This document shows positions 54,221-58,206 of a DNA stretch of 58,206 bases, in pieces. This stretch comes from a virus. Both the position numbers and the translations under genes were made by a program. The stretch is from positions 1-58,206 of the IMG/VR virus record IMGVR_UViG_3300017744_005100. One strand, given 5' to 3'. Position 1 is the first letter of the stretch. Each line of letters starts with the position of its first letter. The notes beneath the pieces are model-generated. The model searched no databases, was not told the origin of the DNA, and saw nothing but the letters and a program-made list of their open reading frames with translations.

Positions 54221-55479
54221 TTTATTTCTTCCAATGTCCAGTTTTGTTTTTTATTTCGTGTTTCCCATGAGCCATATTTTTTATGCACATTAGTAAAGAT
54301 TTCATCCCAAGACTTTATAAAATTGTCAAAATTGTAATTTTTCTCTACATGCTTGCGACCTTTAAGTCCCATCTTCTTTCTATCTTCAGGAGATTTGTGA
54401 TACATCTCTAAAAGAGCTTCTACAAATTTTTCTTTTGACAATCTGTCCTCATAGATAAATGGAACTTCTTGAGAACCCACAACTGTTTTACTGACCGGTT
54501 CTAATCCATATCCAAACCAATCTTTGCCATCTGTAACCTGTTCTTGAAGACCACCTGTCATGTTAACAATAATTGGTGTTCCACAAGACAACGATTCTAA
54601 AGTTCCAAGTCCAAAACCCTCAGCATCAGAAATGTTTACTGTACAATCTACCATGTTGTACATGGCAGCTAAATTTACTGGTGGTAGTTTTTCTTTGGAA
54701 AAAAGCACTTGTCCATCGTTTAATCCAAGTTCTACCAATAAAGCTTCTAAGTTTGACCCAGCTTGATCGCGAGGATTGGTGTGCATCAACAAAATAGCCT
54801 TATCGTCGCCCACTTTATCTAAGAAATCCTTAAACCATAAGATTAAAGTAGCTCCCATTTTTCTACGGGCATTTCTATTGTTCCAAAAAACAACAAACTT
54901 ATCTTTATTCTCTTTAAAATTATCTGCTCTAAGTTTACTTACATTTTCATCCTCTAAAGGTTTAAAAACATCTAAGTTAACAGCATGTGGAACATACTGT
55001 CTGTCTACATCTGGAGACACATTAGCTACAATATCATCTGTAACCTTAGAGATCGTAGCAATGAAGTCATTACTATCATAGTATGGTTTATTATAAGTTG
55101 GATAAGGATAATTGTCCCAAACATGATAATAGATCATTGGTACATTATATCTTACCTCTTCTTCCATTTCCCACAACCAACCCCAAAATCTAGGATCGGT
55201 CATAAACCAAACAATATCTGGCTTTTCAGACCAAAGCAAGGCTCTGACTGCTTCTTGTGTGCCATAACCATCTGTGGGGACAATAATCCAGTCGTCTCCG
55301 AACTCTTCTGTCTTAATCGGGCGATAGTCTTCATGCTTGATCAAGCCACCAAAAGAAATAAACTGGTACTTACCAGTTCTAAGCATGCCTTCAATAATAT
55401 ATCGTGTTTGAGTTCCAACCCCTGATGGTGTAAGTGGGTGGTCACTCAAAGTAAAAATTTTAATTTTTTTGTCTGTCAT
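54217..55479 (-). CDS. Glycosyltransferase family 4 (GT-B)
   Basis: This 420-residue protein has LTPSGVGTQTRYIIEGMLRT near the start, VFWNNRNARRKMGATLIL as the central block and NISDAEGFGLGTLESLSCG as the donor-binding block. The first glycosyltransferase of the cassette, it comes directly after the Cas4-like gene. I took the ATG at 55479, which overlaps the previous stop as ATGA. A TTG two codons earlier has no better site. Sugar and acceptor are unknown. Confidence 0.87.
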   Translation of the reverse strand: MTDKKIKIFTLSDHPLTPSGVGTQTRYIIEGMLRTGKYQFISFGGLIKHEDYRPIKTEEFGDDWIIVPTDGYGTQEAVRALLWSEKPDIVWFMTDPRFWGWLWEMEEEVRYNVPMIYYHVWDNYPYPTYNKPYYDSNDFIATISKVTDDIVANVSPDVDRQYVPHAVNLDVFKPLEDENVSKLRADNFKENKDKFVVFWNNRNARRKMGATLILWFKDFLDKVGDDKAILLMHTNPRDQAGSNLEALLVELGLNDGQVLFSKEKLPPVNLAAMYNMVDCTVNISDAEGFGLGTLESLSCGTPIIVNMTGGLQEQVTDGKDWFGYGLEPVSKTVVGSQEVPFIYEDRLSKEKFVEALLEMYHKSPEDRKKMGLKGRKHVEKNYNFDNFIKSWDEIFTNVHKKYGSWETRNKKQNWTLEEIK

Positions 55480-56258
55480 GTACAATGTTCCGTTCTAAAG
55501 AATGGGCAAGTCCCATACATCTTGTGACAACTTAAACGATTCTTTAAGTGTCTGTTATTAGAAATATTATACAATGCATCTGTTAAAAGTTTAACAGCAT
55601 TTTTAGTTTTTTTATCACCGCTTGTAACTCTAAAGATCTCAACTTTCTTACCGGGCTTAGCTGTTCGCTTTAACAGACCGAAATGAGTTTCAATATCTGA
55701 TGGATCAATATCGTATTTTTCAGCAAAAAACTTTTTATATAAAGTTAGCTGATATGTGGTTAGCTTTTCTGCTTTCCTACGGGCATCCCATCCCCAAGAA
55801 CAAGTTTTCCAATCGATAATATGATACTTACCATCTGGAGTTTTGATGACCAAATCAACAAAGCCTTTAAAATCGTATTCTTTGTTTGGGAACTCAATAA
55901 TTCTCTCAAACAATTGTTCTTCTACTTGATGTACTTCGTATTCGCCAAAATATTCTTTAAGACCCTCGGTTACCTCGACGACGATTTCTCTGCCGTGTTG
56001 CATGAACTGATCGATCTGCTTTTGGTCTGGGTCTTCAAGCTTTGTTATTTGTTCTTTGAATCTGCTTTCAAAGAGTGTAGTTGGATCGCTAACTTGGTGA
56101 TCCATTGGTGCGACTTCTTCGCACACAGCGTGAACAGCCGTTCCAAAGGTCGTAAAAATAGAATCAGTGCGCGGATTAAGTTTATCTTCATTTACTAATT
56201 TCCTGTAATGTGGACACATGGTCCAGTTTTTAAGTTCTGAAAAAGAAATATGTGGCAT
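55476..56258 (-). CDS. PD-(D/E)XK nuclease, Cas4/RecB-like, with Fe-S cysteines
   Basis: This 260-residue protein starts MPHISFSELKNWTMCPHYRK. It has GTAVHAV (H43), the catalytic GFVD (D135), IIDWKT (D149, K151) and TTYQLTLY (Q170, Y174), in the order of RecB/Cas4-type nucleases. C15, and C244, C251 and C259 near the end, are placed as the four ligands of the 4Fe-4S cluster of Cas4 and AddB. I chose the ATG at 56258 because GAGGA lies 4 bases upstream and overlaps the previous stop. The longer start adds 24 residues without support. Such phage nucleases degrade or process DNA ends. It does not by itself imply a CRISPR system. Confidence 0.87.
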   Translation of the reverse strand: MPHISFSELKNWTMCPHYRKLVNEDKLNPRTDSIFTTFGTAVHAVCEEVAPMDHQVSDPTTLFESRFKEQITKLEDPDQKQIDQFMQHGREIVVEVTEGLKEYFGEYEVHQVEEQLFERIIEFPNKEYDFKGFVDLVIKTPDGKYHIIDWKTCSWGWDARRKAEKLTTYQLTLYKKFFAEKYDIDPSDIETHFGLLKRTAKPGKKVEIFRVTSGDKKTKNAVKLLTDALYNISNNRHLKNRLSCHKMYGTCPFFRTEHCT

Positions 56259-56265
56259 AATGTCC

Positions 56266-56928
56266 TCAAAAAAATTGCTTGAGTTTATTATACAACACTG
56301 GGCTCGTCCTGTAAAGCATTTCTTGCTCACCCTTTAACCAGTTCTCAAAGCCGGATGCAAAGTATTCTCTTAATGATGTTACAGCATAAGGGTTTGTAAA
56401 TATGCCAGCACAATACTTCCAAAGTTTATCATATCCTATTGTGTTTACTAAATAATCGTCTAATTCTTTTGAGTAATTTATTTGATTAAAGTTAAAAGGA
56501 GGTGTTCTACCACCTTCATACATTGAAATTACATTCTTAAGTTGATTTCTTTTATTTTTAAATTCTTTTGCTAAGAAGCCGTCCTCGTAGATCTCCTCGT
56601 AGTAAGGTTTCTCAAATGAGTGAGCTAGCTCGTGAAAGAAGTTCATTAAAAGGTCCTCTACAAAATTTACCTGGTTCGAAAGATAAATTGTTCCGTCCTT
56701 ATAGTAAGACTTATAGTTTTCTTTGTCTAAATTTGGAAATCTTCCAAGCTTCACTTGGTTCACATGGTTGAGAGCCTTTGGGGAAAGTGTTTCTTTAAGT
56801 TTATTAATAAAAAAGTTTATGTCTCTAGAATCAAAGCTTCCCTTGTCTTGAATAATAAATTCAACACCTAAAACTCCCTTATGTGAGTTCTTCTTGTGGC
56901 TTTCTATGATAAATGACCTTAAAGACAT
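56266..56928 (-). CDS. Putative zinc metallopeptidase (HExxH)
   Basis: This 220-residue protein has NFFHELAHSFE, giving H99-E100-x-x-H103, and an Arg-Glu-Tyr-Phe block at about 187-190 (SLREYFASGFENW) where gluzincins have their third zinc ligand (Glu188). The two blocks resemble the catalytic core of the lethal-factor-like (ATLF) peptidase family found in toxins and in phages. There is no signal peptide. It lies between PhoH and the Cas4-like gene. It may be a phage-encoded protease acting on host or phage proteins inside the cell; the substrate is unknown. ATG at 56928 has AAGG upstream and overlaps the PhoH stop. Confidence 0.72.
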   Translation of the reverse strand: MSLRSFIIESHKKNSHKGVLGVEFIIQDKGSFDSRDINFFINKLKETLSPKALNHVNQVKLGRFPNLDKENYKSYYKDGTIYLSNQVNFVEDLLMNFFHELAHSFEKPYYEEIYEDGFLAKEFKNKRNQLKNVISMYEGGRTPPFNFNQINYSKELDDYLVNTIGYDKLWKYCAGIFTNPYAVTSLREYFASGFENWLKGEQEMLYRTSPVLYNKLKQFF

Positions 56929-58206
56929 CACAATACCTTGGCTGCTAGTGTGGCTACCTTTGATCTCTCACCCTTCTGTAGTGAAATGTGTCCTGCTAAA
57001 TCATGATTCTTAAATTTTTCTACAGCATAAGATAATCCATTGCTTGTAGCATCTAAGTAAACTGTATCAATTTGTTCAATATCTCCAGTCAACACAATCT
57101 TTGTACCCTCGCCAACACGAGTGATGATGGTCTTTAGCTCATGGGTTGATAAGTTTTGTGCCTCATCAATAATGATGAATGCTTTCGCAATAGAACGACC
57201 ACGAATGTAAGTTAAAGCTTCAATTTCAATTATGCCTCTTTCAGCATACATCTCAAGTGCCACTTTATCATTACCCATCAAGAACTGTAAGTTATCTTGT
57301 ACCGGAGCCAGCCATGGAGCCATTTTTTCTTCCAATGTGCCCGGTAAGAAGCCAATGTCTCTACCCATAGGCATCACTGGTCTTGAAACTACAAGTTTGT
57401 TATAGATTGGTTCTAAAGAGCCTTCATCTAAAACCTGTTCCAATCCAGCAGCCACAGCCAGTAGAGTTTTACCACAACCAGCGGCACCAATGAGGGATAC
57501 AATTGGCACATTTGGATCAAGCAGTAAATCAATGGCAAATGATTGTTCTTTGTTTCTTGCGGTAATATCCCAGACTCCATGTTTGTGAATTCCTGCTTTA
57601 ATAAGCGGTTTGTTGTAAGCTAAGAACCTAGCTAACGCAGTTTTCTTTTCGTTGCAATTTGAAATTAACATCACAAATTGGTTTGGTAATAATAATTTTT
57701 CATCTTTCTCAATAAAAATTTTCTCACCAGAGTAGAAATGATCGATAATCTGATCATCTACTAAATGCTTCTCTAAGCCCGTGTAAAGCTCGCTACGGTC
57801 ACTAACGACTTGGTTTACATCGTAGCCCTCACAAGGGATTCCTAGGGCATCACAGCGGACTCTGAGGTTAATATCTCGGGACACAACAACAACTCTTTTA
57901 CCCTCGGCTTTCTCATTGAGAGCACAAGCTAAAATAATATTATCTGGATCCCGCCTATTGGACTCTGGTGGGAGGGACGATATATCTGAGACTCTTGCTC
58001 TTAAAAGACCTTTGCCTTTTTCGATTCGAACTCCTTTCTGTACCGAACCCTTCCCACGGTATTCATCCAAAAGACGAATGGTGTGGCGAGCATTAGCCCC
58101 CACACCATCTTGCCTCTTTTTATGTTTATCAATTTCTTCAAGAACCTTTAAAGGAATTACTATATCGTTTCTTCCAAAGTTTTTAAAAGCTGTTGGGTCT
58201 GAAAGA
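56928..58206 (-). CDS. phoH: PIN-PhoH family ATPase (5' end outside the window)
   Basis: The frame stays open from 58205 to the stop, so the true start lies beyond the window edge. A GTG at 58103 that looks like a start is inside the gene, since the PIN domain continues in front of it (IPLKVLEEIDKHKK, then ANARHTIRLL). The first part is a PIN-type ribonuclease fold with acidic residues at EEID, DPDN and SRDINL. The second is a PhoH ATPase with Walker A GAAGCGKT, SRPVMPMGRDIGFLPG and Walker B FIIIDEAQNLS, then TGDIEQID. PIN-PhoH proteins (YlaK/PhoH2-like) are helicase-nucleases acting on RNA; phoH is one of the most common marine-phage genes. Confidence 0.93.
   Translation of the reverse strand, partial: LSDPTAFKNFGRNDIVIPLKVLEEIDKHKKRQDGVGANARHTIRLLDEYRGKGSVQKGVRIEKGKGLLRARVSDISSLPPESNRRDPDNIILACALNEKAEGKRVVVVSRDINLRVRCDALGIPCEGYDVNQVVSDRSELYTGLEKHLVDDQIIDHFYSGEKIFIEKDEKLLLPNQFVMLISNCNEKKTALARFLAYNKPLIKAGIHKHGVWDITARNKEQSFAIDLLLDPNVPIVSLIGAAGCGKTLLAVAAGLEQVLDEGSLEPIYNKLVVSRPVMPMGRDIGFLPGTLEEKMAPWLAPVQDNLQFLMGNDKVALEMYAERGIIEIEALTYIRGRSIAKAFIIIDEAQNLSTHELKTIITRVGEGTKIVLTGDIEQIDTVYLDATSNGLSYAVEKFKNHDLAGHISLQKGERSKVATLAAKVL

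Noticed and set aside
58101-58103. GTG as the start of the PhoH gene
   Set aside because: The frame continues upstream to the window edge with clear PIN-domain sequence, so this GTG is an internal valine.
55479-58206. A CRISPR array or Cas operon suggested by the Cas4-like nuclease
   Set aside because: No direct repeats with spacers and no other Cas-type gene is visible. Stand-alone Cas4-like nucleases are common in phages.
1-58206. tRNA genes and rho-independent terminators
   Set aside because: I saw no cloverleaf arms or TTC-loop sequence in the few non-coding gaps, and no GC-rich stem followed by T's. No gap exceeds about 100 bases, so there is little room for either.

Overview
The window is a tightly packed, AT-rich stretch of the genome of a tailed phage with a contractile-tail (myovirus) baseplate, related to the T4 superfamily in its replication, late-transcription and baseplate genes. 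Every supported gene is on the minus strand, so transcription runs from position 58206 down to 1. Most neighbours overlap by a few bases (ATGA, TAATG) and the largest gap is about 80 bases. PhoH, a fused Mre11/Rad50-type nuclease, a T4 gp61-like primase, a gp55-like late sigma factor and gp6/gp25-like baseplate proteins point to a phage of the kind common in marine samples. Clear Shine-Dalgarno sites (GAGGA, AAGGAGAGG) argue for a host with ordinary SD-led translation. I cannot name host or species. Portal, major capsid, terminase, sheath and polymerase genes are not in this window.

Layout in the direction of transcription. (1) 58.2-55.5 kb: PIN-PhoH ATPase (runs off the edge), an HExxH protein and a Cas4/RecB-like nuclease with four cysteines placed for an Fe-S cluster. 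(2) 55.5-37.9 kb: about 20 genes for nucleotide-sugar synthesis and glycosyl transfer. It has RmlB, RmlC, RmlD, a GDP-mannose 3,5-epimerase, an RfbH/E1-type 3-dehydrase, a short DegT-like protein, a CapE/PseB-like dehydratase paired with a reductase, two GT11-type fucosyltransferases, GT2, GT4 and GT17 enzymes, DUF5672 and DUF3431-like proteins and a StrG-like dioxygenase. (3) 37.9-35.7 kb: small genes, including a mannose-6-phosphate-isomerase-type cupin, a zinc ribbon and the late sigma factor. (4) 35.7-5.4 kb: baseplate and tail-tip structural genes, including a putative M15-type peptidase inside an 802-residue protein, a 2700-residue protein with a LamG-like domain and two pairs of structural paralogues. 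(5) 5.4-0.8 kb: RuvC-like nuclease, primase and fused SbcD-SbcC. (6) 0.8-0 kb: a previously unmarked 20-residue peptide with nine cysteines, then small membrane-associated genes that look like a lysis cassette.

Inference on how this works together: the recombination/replication genes process phage DNA, the gp55-like factor would switch on the late structural genes, and the sugar cassette would supply deoxysugars and transferases to build a glycan on the virion or on the infected cell surface. The cassette lacks several steps (no RmlA, no CDP-glucose enzymes, no E3 reductase), so it must draw on host nucleotide sugars or on genes outside the window.

The items I rate highest for follow-up are the nine-cysteine micro-gene, the RfbH/E1 gene with a retained but re-spaced Fe-S cysteine set, the putative peptidase inside a baseplate protein, the Cx7C zinc hook in the fused SbcDC, and a possible recombination scar at 48.9-49.0 kb.
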